This document shows, piece after piece, positions 9,620 to 16,775 of a DNA stretch of 64,000 nt (positions within the stretch are counted from its first letter, which is position 1; every line of letters starts with the position of its first letter). The notes beneath the pieces were generated by a model. It was not told where the DNA came from, made no database searches, and worked only from the letters and a program-made list of their open reading frames with translations. Source of the DNA: Paenibacillus sp. FSL H8-0332. Its GTDB lineage: Bacteria > Bacillota > Bacilli > Paenibacillales > Paenibacillaceae. A program made the position numbers and the translations under genes. The stretch is taken from positions 3,782,001 through 3,846,000 of the forward strand of contig NZ_CP150145.1 of the NCBI RefSeq assembly GCF_037963835.1. The letters run 5' to 3'.

Positions 9620-9660
9620 AGAAAAAGAGCTTGTCAAGGTCTACCCCCTGAAAGCTCTTT
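9620..9660 (-). terminator. Terminator after the yneA-like gene
   Basis: Inverted repeat AAAGAGCTT / AAGCTCTTT, with a T-run on the minus strand side. It would end the SOS-controlled transcript before the ynzC gene. Confidence 0.75.
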
Positions 9661-9688
9661 GAGTCGATCATTAGTCTGCTTCATTCCT

Positions 9689-10105
9689 TCAGTATAAAGG
9701 TAAAATCAGAATATCTCCGGCCTTAATGACGCTGTTCTCCAAATGATTCGTCTTCATTATTCCTTCTATATATACGGCTGTCTTCATGTCCTCAGGCTTG
9801 TTACTTAACGCAAGGCTCCATAAGGTATCCCCTCGTTCGACTACGATCCGCTTATCTGGCTTCATGGAAGAGACCGAACCGGCAAAAACATTCCCCACCA
9901 CAGTGAATCCCGAAATAACAAGCATCAGCACCAGAACCATCTTCATCAGGCTGACCTGACGGAATAGTGATGATAGCGCAGCGAGACTATGAAGAATCGC
10001 ATCCTTGATCTTGGTTACATAATTATGAGCAGTTGGATTACCGGGAGCGGACACCTTGATATCCTCATTATTATAGATGCTGTTGTATGTACTATACTTT
10101 AACAT
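9689..10105 (-). CDS. yneA: YneA/SosA-like SOS cell-division inhibitor
   Basis: A membrane-anchored LysM protein of 138 aa that should block division after DNA damage. The start chosen is MLKYSTYN, nine bases after GGAGG; a longer frame runs back through the promoter and is not real. One transmembrane helix (MKMVLVLMLVISGFTVVGNV) lies near residues 55-74, followed by an extracytoplasmic LysM domain (VERGDTLWSLALSN ... ILILP). Position next to lexA, divergent orientation and LexA boxes in its promoter support the assignment. It is longer than the roughly 105 aa B. subtilis YneA because of an N-terminal extension of about 35-45 residues. Confidence 0.88.
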   Translation of the reverse strand: MLKYSTYNSIYNNEDIKVSAPGNPTAHNYVTKIKDAILHSLAALSSLFRQVSLMKMVLVLMLVISGFTVVGNVFAGSVSSMKPDKRIVVERGDTLWSLALSNKPEDMKTAVYIEGIMKTNHLENSVIKAGDILILPLY

Positions 10106-10118
10106 GATCATCATCCTC

Positions 10119-10260
10119 CAAACACATGTTCTTGCTTTCGAAAATAATATAACACGAACATGTGTTTCGATCAATAGTTTTTTCGGAACGTTTGTTCTCT
10201 TTATTTTCACTCTCTTATTTTCCTCATTTTAGAACTTATGTTTGTACGAACGGAAGTTCT
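10119..10260. promoter_or_regulatory. Cluster of five LexA (SOS) boxes between yneA and lexA
   Basis: Compared with the Bacillus box CGAACRNRYGTTYC, I count five candidates. CGAACATGTGTTTC at 10155-10168 is a perfect match. AGAACAAACGTTCC at 10185-10198 (minus strand) matches 13 of 14. CGAACGGAAGTTCT at 10247-10260 matches 12, AGAACATGTGTTTG at 10119-10132 (minus) matches 12, and AGAACTTATGTTTG at 10231-10244 matches 11. They overlap both promoters and the yneA leader, so LexA should repress both genes. Confidence 0.88.
10146..10174 (-). promoter_or_regulatory. Sigma-A promoter of the yneA-like gene
   Basis: On the minus strand, TTGATC and TATATT are separated by exactly 17 bp. The perfect LexA box fills the spacer, an arrangement that blocks RNA polymerase. 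Confidence 0.8.
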
Positions 10261-10270
10261 ATGTTATAAT
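10242..10270 (+). promoter_or_regulatory. Sigma-A promoter of lexA
   Basis: TTGTAC and TATAAT are spaced by 17 bp. One LexA box fills most of the spacer and another overlaps the -35 element, which implies autoregulation. Confidence 0.78.
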
Positions 10271-10302
10271 TTTCCCAAACATAGTATATGGGGTTGATTC
10301 CG

Positions 10303-10929
10303 ATGTCAAAGATTTCTAGTCGTCAGCTGGCGATCCTGGAATTTATACGTAATGAAGTCCGCAGCAAGGGTTATCCTCCGTCCGTCCGCGAGATTGGCGA
10401 GGCTGTCGGCCTGGCCTCCAGCTCTACCGTGCATGGTCACTTGGACCGGCTTGAGAAGAAGGGCCTGATCCGGCGCGACCCTACGAAACCGCGTGCCATT
10501 GAGTTACTCGGGCAGGAAGATTCAGAGAATGTGCATCAATTCGTCCAGACCGTCACCCGCATCCCGGTAGTGGGTAAGGTTACAGCTGGTGTTCCTATTA
10601 CAGCTACAGAGAATATTGAGGATTACTTCCCATTGCCTGCTCATTATGTAGGCGATAACAAGGTATTTATGCTATCTGTCCTTGGTGACAGTATGGTGGA
10701 TGCCGGAATTATGAACGGGGATTATGTCATCGTGCGCCAGCAGCAGACTGCCGACAACGGCGATATTGTTGTAGCGATGACCGAAGAAGATGAAGCAACT
10801 GTTAAGACCTTCTACAAGGAACGGGATCATATCAGGCTGCAGCCGGAGAATCCGGCGTACGAGCCTCTTCGCCTTAACCGCGTTACGATTTTGGGACGGG
10901 TCATCGGATTATTCCGCGATATCCACTAA
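10303..10929 (+). CDS. lexA: SOS repressor LexA
   Basis: Represses the DNA-damage response and cleaves itself when activated by RecA. The start [14 protein letters not shown] matches Bacillus LexA; a start 15 bp earlier lacks a ribosome binding site. The winged helix domain (about 1-70) has recognition segment [15 protein letters not shown]. The cleavage site is Ala-Gly in KVTAGVP near residue 92. The catalytic Ser is in LGDSMVDAG and the Lys in [11 protein letters not shown]. Length, 208 aa, is normal. It diverges from the yneA-like gene and is controlled by the shared box cluster. Confidence 0.97.
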   Translation: MSKISSRQLAILEFIRNEVRSKGYPPSVREIGEAVGLASSSTVHGHLDRLEKKGLIRRDPTKPRAIELLGQEDSENVHQFVQTVTRIPVVGKVTAGVPITATENIEDYFPLPAHYVGDNKVFMLSVLGDSMVDAGIMNGDYVIVRQQQTADNGDIVVAMTEEDEATVKTFYKERDHIRLQPENPAYEPLRLNRVTILGRVIGLFRDIH

Positions 10930-10946
10930 TCTACTCCCCGCTTCAG

Positions 10947-10984
10947 AACAGGCTGCTCCGCACCATGCGAAGCAGCCTGTTTTC
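10947..10984 (+). terminator. Terminator of lexA
   Basis: Perfect 11-bp stem AACAGGCTGCT / AGCAGCCTGTT followed by TTTTCTGTTT, about 20 bp after the lexA stop. Confidence 0.88.
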
Positions 10985-11003
10985 TGTTTATTTCACTTAG
11001 CGT

Positions 11004-11056
11004 AGTGGCAAAAAAGCCGTATGCAAACATTTGTTCGCATACGGCTTTTTTGCCAC
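11004..11056. terminator. Long bidirectional terminator hairpin containing a LexA-like box
   Basis: A near-perfect 53-bp palindrome: stem GCAAAAAAGCCGTATGC and its complement, giving A/T runs on both sides so that it can terminate in both directions. Its centre reads CGAACAAATGTTTG on the minus strand, 13 of 14 matches to the LexA box. It lies between lexA and the L,D-transpeptidase gene. Confidence 0.8.
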
Positions 11057-11118
11057 TTTTTCTGTGAACCGCTGTACGGCTCCGCACATATCCTGATATT
11101 AAAGGAGTGCTGATCTGT

Positions 11119-11457
11119 ATGCCCAATTATCGAATTATCATCGATCTGTCACAGCGTATGCTGTACCTGCTGGATAATGACGTTGTCACCAGAGGCTTCC
11201 CTGTCGGCATCGGCAAAATGTTAACCGTCTCGCCAGTAGGCGAGTACACCATCATTAACAAGCAGCCCAATCCGGGCGGCCCGTTCGGTGCCTTTTGGAT
11301 GGGTCTGTCCAAGCCGCATTACGGCATACACGGAACCAACGACCCGTCCTCCATCGGCCACATGGTCTCTCACGGCTGTATCCGTATGTATAACGCAGAT
11401 GTTCTGGCTCTGGCCGCCACCGTACCTATCGGCACGCGTGTTACGATTAGAGAATAG
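11119..11457 (+). CDS. L,D-transpeptidase (YkuD domain), single-domain form
   Basis: 112-aa protein consisting almost only of the YkuD catalytic domain, which forms 3-3 peptide cross-links in peptidoglycan. It shows [15 protein letters not shown] at the start, the first catalytic histidine in YGIHGTNDP, and the active-site motif [12 protein letters not shown] with the nucleophilic cysteine. There is no signal peptide or LysM domain, which is common for short Paenibacillus/Bacillus paralogues but leaves its export unexplained. The ATG start lies 11 bases after AGGAG; an upstream GTG overlaps that site. Confidence 0.88.
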   Translation: MPNYRIIIDLSQRMLYLLDNDVVTRGFPVGIGKMLTVSPVGEYTIINKQPNPGGPFGAFWMGLSKPHYGIHGTNDPSSIGHMVSHGCIRMYNADVLALAATVPIGTRVTIRE

Positions 11458-11494
11458 ACCGCAGCTGCAACCTGCTGCTCCCGGATCTCACGAC

Positions 11495-11516
11495 AAAAAC
11501 ACCCCCGAAGGGGTGT
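11495..11516 (-). terminator. Terminator of the small 73-aa gene
   Basis: Stem ACACCCC / GGGGTGT, with a T-run on the minus strand side. It lies about 40 bp past the stop of the next minus-strand gene. Confidence 0.75.
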
Positions 11517-11554
11517 CTTGTACGCATCATCTCAGCCACCAGGGCGGATACAGA

Positions 11555-11776
11555 TTACAGCAGCACACTCCGTAACAAGCGAATGGCAGCTGTATTCAGG
11601 CGAATGGCTTCACGGATGGAGGCTCTGGCCGCCAATAGCTCTCTTCTGGCCCGCGAACCTCTAGGCACACTGCGCAGATTCTCATTGATTTCTTCAAGCC
11701 GCTCCAGCAGGATCGCTCTCTGGGTAAGCAGCACATTAATGGCTCTGCGGATTCTGTTGCGTTCTCTTTGGGTCAT
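11555..11776 (-). CDS. Small basic coiled-coil protein, unknown function
   Basis: 73 aa, Arg- and Leu-rich, with long predicted helices (RAINVLLTQRAILLERLEEI and LLAARASIREAIRLNTAAIR) separated by a short RGSR turn. It has a good ribosome binding site (AAAGAGGTG) and its own terminator, which argues for a real gene. I do not recognise the family. The heptad-like Leu/Ile spacing suggests a helical hairpin or a self-associating coil. Confidence 0.65.
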   Translation of the reverse strand: MTQRERNRIRRAINVLLTQRAILLERLEEINENLRSVPRGSRARRELLAARASIREAIRLNTAAIRLLRSVLL

Positions 11777-11887
11777 CTTAACACCTCTTTTACACTTGGA
11801 TAGTATAAGAGATGCTGAATGTACCGTAGAAGATTGTGTGATTCGGCAGTAATGTTAGGAGCAGCGGTTAGCGGGCAGCGAATCTGC

Positions 11888-12109
11888 TCACTTCTTGTTC
11901 AATCGTACCCGGAATTCAAATTCATCGCGTCTATAAGTCATTCCGGCCAGCACTATGTACTCCGGTGTCCATTTCTGTACAGGTCCGGCATAATCAGCAA
12001 TCACATGCGGTTTGCCATCAACCAGCTGAACGACGTAGACCTGTACCTGTGCCAGTGCGGCAGCGAATAGATCAGCATCACTGGACAGTACTTTATAAGC
12101 CGTATTCAA
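11888..12109 (-). CDS. Small unknown protein with TTG start
   Basis: 73-aa protein beginning (M)NTAYKVLSSDADLF at a TTG codon seven bases after AAGGAGG; the upstream ATG frame has no ribosome binding site. It is mixed alpha/beta without membrane helix or signal peptide. The end is basic (RRDEFEFRVRLNKK). No family recognised. The unusual start codon is decided by the strong Shine-Dalgarno sequence. Confidence 0.6.
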   Translation of the reverse strand: MNTAYKVLSSDADLFAAALAQVQVYVVQLVDGKPHVIADYAGPVQKWTPEYIVLAGMTYRRDEFEFRVRLNKK

Positions 12110-12201
12110 CTTCGTTCCTCCTTGTTCCACAACCATGATATAAAGATTCCGCAACAATCTATTTAATTATACCGGGTTATGGAACAATATGTAAACCATA
12201 T

Positions 12202-12564
12202 TTACAGCTTGATAAAAAGGATTTTGAACAATCCAATATATTTCTTAGTAGCCCCGCCATCCCCGCTAAAAAAATCGGTATTCTTAAGGTCCGGCACACT
12301 GAATACAGAGAATAAAATGTAGTTATCCCTCTCAGTCAATGACTCAACTACAGGCTGGGCTACCAGCTTGGTAATTCCGTCGCCTATTTCCTGATCAAGC
12401 GTATTCTCCAGATTCTTTACAGAATATTCACTGAATGCTTCCTTCCCCGGATTCGTAACAGCCATCACAACCAGAACAACAAGGATAAGGACCAGTAACG
12501 ATTTACCGCCCGATCTTCTGCGGACTCTGCGTGCAGGACTCGGCGTATCATAACGCGAATTCAT
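12202..12564 (-). CDS. DUF4359-like membrane protein
   Basis: 120 aa, starting MNSRYDTPSP six bases after GAGGGGG. An Arg-rich cytoplasmic tail (ARRVRRRSGGK) precedes one transmembrane helix (SLLVLILVVLVVMAVTN). The rest is outside the membrane. The TNPGKEAF segment just after the helix and the later DNYILFSVFSV ... YIGLFKILF resemble DUF4359 proteins. Function is unknown. It follows the next gene upstream with only 15 bp between them, so the two probably form an operon. Confidence 0.65.
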   Translation of the reverse strand: MNSRYDTPSPARRVRRRSGGKSLLVLILVVLVVMAVTNPGKEAFSEYSVKNLENTLDQEIGDGITKLVAQPVVESLTERDNYILFSVFSVPDLKNTDFFSGDGGATKKYIGLFKILFIKL

Positions 12565-12579
12565 TCTTTTCCCCCTCAA

Positions 12580-12852
12580 CTACAGAATATACAGCATCTC
12601 TTGCAACATGACCCCCAGTGGATTCATCATCATCCGGCACACGAACAGCATCCCATCTACAATTCCACTGCCTCCGATATCCATGCTGCTCCAATCCCAC
12701 ACCGGCTGAGCCGGTGCATCCAGCCCATATTGCTCCATAAGCCTCTCTCGGGTCTCCGCAGGCACAGCCACTCCTTCCGCCCCAGCCACCGGACCTATCA
12801 ACGCCAGGATGAGCATCAGCGAAAGCATAATCTTATATGTATTCTTCATCAT
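12580..12852 (-). CDS. Small exported protein, unknown
   Basis: 90 aa with a clear signal peptide (KNTYKIMLSLMLILALIGPVAGAEG, cleavage likely after AGA). The mature part contains ETRERLMEQYGLDAPAQP and a hydrophobic C-terminus with several methionines, which could associate with the membrane. No family recognised. A GGGAG site precedes two adjacent ATG codons. Likely co-transcribed with the DUF4359-like gene. Confidence 0.6.
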   Translation of the reverse strand: MMKNTYKIMLSLMLILALIGPVAGAEGVAVPAETRERLMEQYGLDAPAQPVWDWSSMDIGGSGIVDGMLFVCRMMMNPLGVMLQEMLYIL

Positions 12853-12924
12853 ACACTCCCATATCTCCCACTCGAATTCTCTTCTGGTTAAGTATATAGG
12901 AGATGGAATAGTATGTAAAATGAT

Positions 12925-12953
12925 TTGATTTGGAGTTATAATTCCTTTATATT
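12925..12953 (+). promoter_or_regulatory. Putative sigma-A promoter of the small-peptide unit
   Basis: TTGATT and TATATT are separated by exactly 17 bp, about 35 bp before a leader terminator and 90 bp before a tiny ORF with an ideal ribosome binding site. Confidence 0.55.
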
Positions 12954-12989
12954 ATGATGTAAGGGCTTTGCTCCGTCTTCATCTTCACT

Positions 12990-13027
12990 CTCTCCCCCAC
13001 ACTTAAAAATCGGGAGAGTTTTTTTAT
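12990..13027 (+). terminator. Leader terminator (possible attenuator)
   Basis: Stem CTCTCCC / GGGAGAG followed by a run of seven T. It sits between the promoter and the AGGAGG of the first small peptide, where it could act as an attenuator; no upstream plus-strand gene needs it. Confidence 0.6.
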
Positions 13028-13042
13028 TTAGGAGGTAAATGT

Positions 13043-13168
13043 ATGAATGGAAATAAAGTTATCATCATTCTTCTGTCCATCTCCATACTGGGTGTACTGC
13101 TTTACTTTGGAATAGCTTATGGACTGCTATGGTATGCCTTCCGGTCCTTGGTTCCCATTGAAGAATAA
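13043..13168 (+). CDS. Tiny single-helix membrane peptide (41 aa)
   Basis: Starts MNGNKVIIILLSISILGV eight bases after AGGAGG. Residues 6-32 are hydrophobic, one transmembrane segment; the tail contains RSLVPIEE. Too small for routine gene finders. The strong ribosome binding site and upstream promoter support expression. No family recognised. It could be a regulatory membrane peptide, a holin-like phage remnant or a type I toxin; nothing in the sequence decides between these. Confidence 0.5.
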   Translation: MNGNKVIIILLSISILGVLLYFGIAYGLLWYAFRSLVPIEE

Positions 13169-13191
13169 TCTAAGAACATCGGGTGATCAAT

Positions 13192-13302
13192 TTGAAGAAA
13201 TACAACAGAACCGAAAAAATCATTATTGGAGTGTTAATTGGCATGACTGCCGTGCTATCTTTAGGAACCCTGTTTTTTTGGTATGTCTTCACCACAATAT
13301 AA
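13192..13302 (+). CDS. Second tiny single-helix membrane peptide (36 aa)
   Basis: Starts at TTG with (M)KKYNRTEKIIIGVLIG, preceded by GGGTGA at five bases. One transmembrane segment spans about residues 9-34, ending in FFWYVFTTI. It follows the 41-aa peptide by 23 bp and is followed by a terminator, so the two form a compact transcription unit. Both have a charged N-terminus and a Gly-containing helix with aromatic residues at the end, but they are not obviously homologous. Confidence 0.42.
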   Translation: MKKYNRTEKIIIGVLIGMTAVLSLGTLFFWYVFTTI

Positions 13303-13304
13303 AA

Positions 13305-13366
13305 TAATCTCCTCGCGCTCAGGGTGGGGTGTCTGTCAGATCCCCTACCTATGGGAGATTTTTTTA
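13305..13366 (+). terminator. Terminator of the small-peptide unit
   Basis: Outer stem AATCTCC / GGGAGATT and inner stem GGTGGGG / CCCCTACC, followed by seven T. Confidence 0.65.
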
Positions 13367-13376
13367 TTCATGACAT

Positions 13377-13413
13377 AAAAACAGAAGGCAGGGAAAGCTT
13401 CCTGACCTTCTGT
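13377..13413 (-). terminator. Terminator of the AbiTii/Ymh gene
   Basis: Stem ACAGAAGG / CCTTCTGT extended by CAGG / CCTG, with T-run on the minus strand side, about 50 bp past the stop. Confidence 0.85.
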
Positions 13414-13462
13414 ATTCCTTCATACTTCTATGGATTAATATCATTGGTTTTGTTCGGGGTTA

Positions 13463-14368
13463 CTACGGGATTTCTTTAGTTTTGGCAGCATCTAAAGACT
13501 TTAACAAGAATGACGCGAAACCAAGTATCTCAAGCGTAGTTTGTTTATCTGGGTGCTCGTCAACACGGTGAGCCTTTGCATTTCTTATACCCATTACTGC
13601 TCCACTAAAAAGCCACATGAAACCCATTTGCTCATCAGAGTTGTCCGAGATTGTCAGCAAAGGGTTCTTAACAGAAAAAACAGTTTGCATTAACGGTGAA
13701 CCGTCTGAATTATAGTGCGCTGATTTTATTTTTACAGACTCTACTAAATTTATGTAGGTGTCTAGAATAGCTTGTCTATAGTGTCCGTCAGCAAACAGTC
13801 CTTCAGCCGACTGCCTTACAATAGGATGGAATTGTGATAGGATCAATGAATTAATTGTTTCTTCTTCTGTTTCATCCTCAATGATAAATCCTCTTAAGAA
13901 ATTGATTTTATCAATTAATTCCAGTCTTATTCTATTAAGGACTCCCTTGACGCTGCTTGGTGTAAAATTAAAGAGAACAGCTTCAACTCCAAGTTTGTCT
14001 CTTAATAACTTGAAGCGATGCGGGTCACTAATTCCTAGGAAGTTAATTTGCCGAGTGGAAAACTCCTCCAATTCATCTACTCCATGAGGTATGTTATACT
14101 CTTGTACAAACAATAAATCAGGATTCTCGAAGGTAATAACCGTTCCGTTATTTGTAGTGTACTGACCTACAATCATCCGATACTCAGGAATTTTAGTGTC
14201 ATCTTCAATATATTTCTGGAAATAACCGCTAAGTTCGAGTTTTGCCCATTGTTCAAATTCCGCATTTATGTCATGGCTAAGGATTAGGAATTTTGTAAGT
14301 AGACTACTGAGAGGTTGATTAGACAACCCTGTGGCTATTTCTTTGAATATTTCTCTTTTATCCCTCAC
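13463..14368 (-). CDS. AbiTii-like / Ymh (TIGR02391) family protein
   Basis: 301 aa in two parts. The N-terminal half (about 1-130: SLLTKFLILSHDINAEFEQW, KLELSGYF, IPEYRMIVGQY) resembles the AbiTii domain found in abortive-infection contexts. The C-terminal half (about 180-295: FHPIVRQSAEGLFADGHYRQ, FSGAVMGIRNAKAHRVDEHP, LGFASFLLKSLD) matches the Ymh family, which is HEPN-like with an R-NxxAH signature. HEPN domains are often RNases. It lies immediately downstream of a decayed terminase gene and has its own terminator. AT-rich relative to the core genome, consistent with transfer. A phage-defence role is inferred from family and context only. Confidence 0.72.
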   Translation of the reverse strand: MRDKREIFKEIATGLSNQPLSSLLTKFLILSHDINAEFEQWAKLELSGYFQKYIEDDTKIPEYRMIVGQYTTNNGTVITFENPDLLFVQEYNIPHGVDELEEFSTRQINFLGISDPHRFKLLRDKLGVEAVLFNFTPSSVKGVLNRIRLELIDKINFLRGFIIEDETEEETINSLILSQFHPIVRQSAEGLFADGHYRQAILDTYINLVESVKIKSAHYNSDGSPLMQTVFSVKNPLLTISDNSDEQMGFMWLFSGAVMGIRNAKAHRVDEHPDKQTTLEILGFASFLLKSLDAAKTKEIP

Positions 14369-14451
14369 GAAACATACCTTCTTTTCAAATGGATTGGAGT
14401 AATCAATTCCTCTTTATTGTAACACCTCCAATACTAGGAAACATGACATGT

Positions 14452-15929
14452 TTATTGCCTTCTAATCGTTACACCACCAATTGTATGAAGCATGACATTT
14501 TCCGGTGCCTCGACCATGAATTCTCCGAATGTCAGAACATAAGCGTCAGCTCGGTCAGGCGACTTGAGACCGCGCTTCTTCATATCATCCTTGCTCTCCA
14601 GAATCATCTTTCCTTTTGAAGTCATACGCCACTTCCTTGTAGCCAACTGAGAGATCAAGGTATCATAATCCGGCAATTGCATGACTCCAGATTCGCCGTT
14701 GATGAAGTTGGTCAGATTAGTCTCCAAGTCCGTTCTGATGGACTGCCACATTTCCGTGACTAGGTTAGCGCAATACTCATCCAGTGATGATGAGCCATTG
14801 TTAACCGGCACCACATCCCAGCCGTATCCTTCTTCGTTAATGACTTCGATCAGACGATCTGTTACGCCACCGCCGACCCCTGTATCATCGACATTAAACT
14901 TTACATGCTCAACCTCTGGATGCTGCTGTAACATATCCTTTGCTAATCGAATAGCATTCCCTACAGTAACCATTGTGCTTTCTTTAAAGTGGCTATGCTG
15001 GCCACTGCCTTCTTGCCTATACCAGCATACATTGCTGTTTCATCGTCTCCATATCGGGCAACGTCAACTCCGATAACTAGAGTTGTTCCGGTTGCTTTAA
15101 TCTGCACCTCTTTGGCTGCATGCTCCGCTGCCTCCAGTGTTATGAATGTGCCTGCCTCACCGCGCGGGAACTGCCCCTGAACACGAACTCGGTAAACGTC
15201 ACTGCCCTCGCCATACTTGCGCTTGAGCATTTCAATGTTTTCTTTACTGGTGCGTGGACTGTCCAGGCATGACACCTGATGTGTTTTATAGATGCCCCTG
15301 TCTCTATTATGAGAATCAAAAAAGAACCCACTCGTTTTTGTTGGGTTCCCACACATGATGAGCTTATTATATTCGCCGGACAGGGTACCGAAGATTGCCG
15401 CCATGATCCTATCATCTACGCCTGAGGCTTCATCTACAATGAATAACATGTAATCCTCATGAAACCCCTGCATGTTCTCAGGCTTGGTCGCTGTTCTCGC
15501 AGCGGCAAACCAGCGTTCCTCATGGTTCTTCATGTAAACCTTAGTTTTAGTCCATTTAAGAATTCGTTTTAGAATCGGGCTCTTTGATTGCCACTTGCTG
15601 ATCTCAGCCCACAAGACATCATTTAGCTGCTGCCTTGTAGGCGCTGTGCAAACCACTCGGGGATATGGGAAACAGCATAGGAACCACAAGGCTATGGCTG
15701 CTTCAAGAGCGGTCTTTCCCACTCCTTGGCCTGATCGAACTGTCACGAACCGATGATTTGCAATATCACTTGAAACTTCATCTTGCCATTGATCTGGGAT
15801 GAAGTTAAGGACTTCTTTGAAGAAAGTTTTTGGGCTCTTGCGGTATACTGGTATCTTTTGTTTGAAAGCTCTCGTTATTTTTGTATTACTTTCTGTCTTA
15901 TTCACTACAGCGCCTCCCACTTTTATCAC
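14452..15929 (-). pseudogene. Phage terminase large subunit, frameshifted
   Basis: Packaging ATPase and nuclease. The N-terminal part has Walker A GQGVGKTA, the hydrolysis motif FIVDEASG and the nuclease-domain start IGVDVARYGDDETAMYAG. Near 14970-14990 the frame ends (ATLKKAQWLL then stop), while the remaining nuclease domain (FNVDDTGVGGGVTDRLIEV ... SPDRADAYVLTFGEF) continues in another frame. Joining them restores a protein of about 490 aa, normal for the family. A one-base change within the run CTTTAAAGAAAGC would explain it. No portal or capsid genes follow, so the module is dead. Confidence 0.9.
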
Positions 15930-16061
15930 TCTATAATTAAATTAAGGAGCTACTTATATTTTAGCATTCACTTACTTTGGCATTACTGCGCTCTCTGGCC
16001 ATGCTACATGTCAGCCCACCGGATATTGATGTATAATTTAGGAAACATAAGGAGGTTATCT

Positions 16062-16303
16062 ATGAACAAATATTCCCGTCTTGAAGATTATTAAAAAATC
16101 AGATTGAGGTTGAGATGTCCTACTCTGAAATTGAAAGGATTCTCGGAGATAAACTTCCTGATTCTTCTCACACCGATCGAACTTGGTGGGCTAACACAAT
16201 GCATCCCAGCCGAACTCAAGCCCACTCTTGGTTAAATGCCGGTTGGAAGGTTGAGACCGTAAACCTTGGCACCAGTGTGATTTTTGTACGAACTAACGAG
16301 TAG
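16062..16303 (+). pseudogene. DUF7662-type small protein, frameshifted near the N-terminus
   Basis: An AAGGAGG site precedes MNKYSRLEDY, then a stop. One missing T in GATTATTAAAAAATC would restore the frame to DYLKNQIEVEMSYSEIERIL and onwards to HTDRTWWANTMHPSRTQAHS and WLNAGWKVETVNL, the core of the DUF7662 family. The rest of the frame is intact from an internal ATG preceded by GAGGTTGAG, so a 62-aa product could still be made by reinitiation. Function of the family is unknown. Confidence 0.65.
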
Positions 16304-16326
16304 TACATATTTGTAGGAGGGCTAAA

Positions 16327-16563
16327 ATGGGCCATGAAATTAAAACTGACTCGTCTAATCAAAAATTTGTAGAAATTGAAACGGTTAAAGGAGTCGAAAG
16401 CTTAAGAGTAACTTATGTTGAAGATGGTTTTACAGGAAAGCCTTGTCTTCGATTAAATATTCGACCACATGGTAGAGCTCCTCGGCAAGGTCCTGAGTTT
16501 GAAGTAGCTTATACGCCAGATCTTCTTTCAGCTATCACTCAATTACTGATGGATTCAAAATGA
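16327..16563 (+). CDS. Small unknown protein
   Basis: 78 aa, soluble, beta-rich (VEIETVKGVESLRVTYVEDG, CLRLNIRPHGR), ending in an amphipathic helix (LLSAITQLLMDSK). It has an excellent AGGAGG site 23 bp after the preceding frameshifted gene and a terminator right after the stop. No family recognised. The downstream terminator and upstream gene suggest a two-gene unit on the plus strand, opposite to the surrounding phage remnants. Confidence 0.6.
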   Translation: MGHEIKTDSSNQKFVEIETVKGVESLRVTYVEDGFTGKPCLRLNIRPHGRAPRQGPEFEVAYTPDLLSAITQLLMDSK

Positions 16564-16570
16564 TAAACAA

Positions 16571-16607
16571 GCCCCCTACATATTCTGTAGGGGGCCTTTA
16601 TGTTTTT
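16571..16607 (+). terminator. Terminator of the 78-aa gene
   Basis: Perfect stem GCCCCCTACA / TGTAGGGGGC with a short loop, followed by CTTTATGTTTTT. Confidence 0.85.
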
Positions 16608-16750
16608 ATGGTTTTGTTGAAGGGTCAGGCTCAAAAGCGTCAGCTCACCGCCTAGCTTATACAACACTGGCTGTTCCCCGACTTCACCTTTACAATCGAA
16701 TGTCCTCAATTACAAGGCCTTAGTCGCCTCACAGAAGTCCATATCTATAT

Positions 16751-16775
16751 AAAAAAAGCACACGAAGGCGCCTCA
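16751..16775 (-). terminator. Terminator overlapping the stop of the next minus-strand gene
   Basis: GGCGC / GTGC stem with wobble pairs and seven T on the minus strand side; the hairpin touches the stop codon. Confidence 0.5.
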
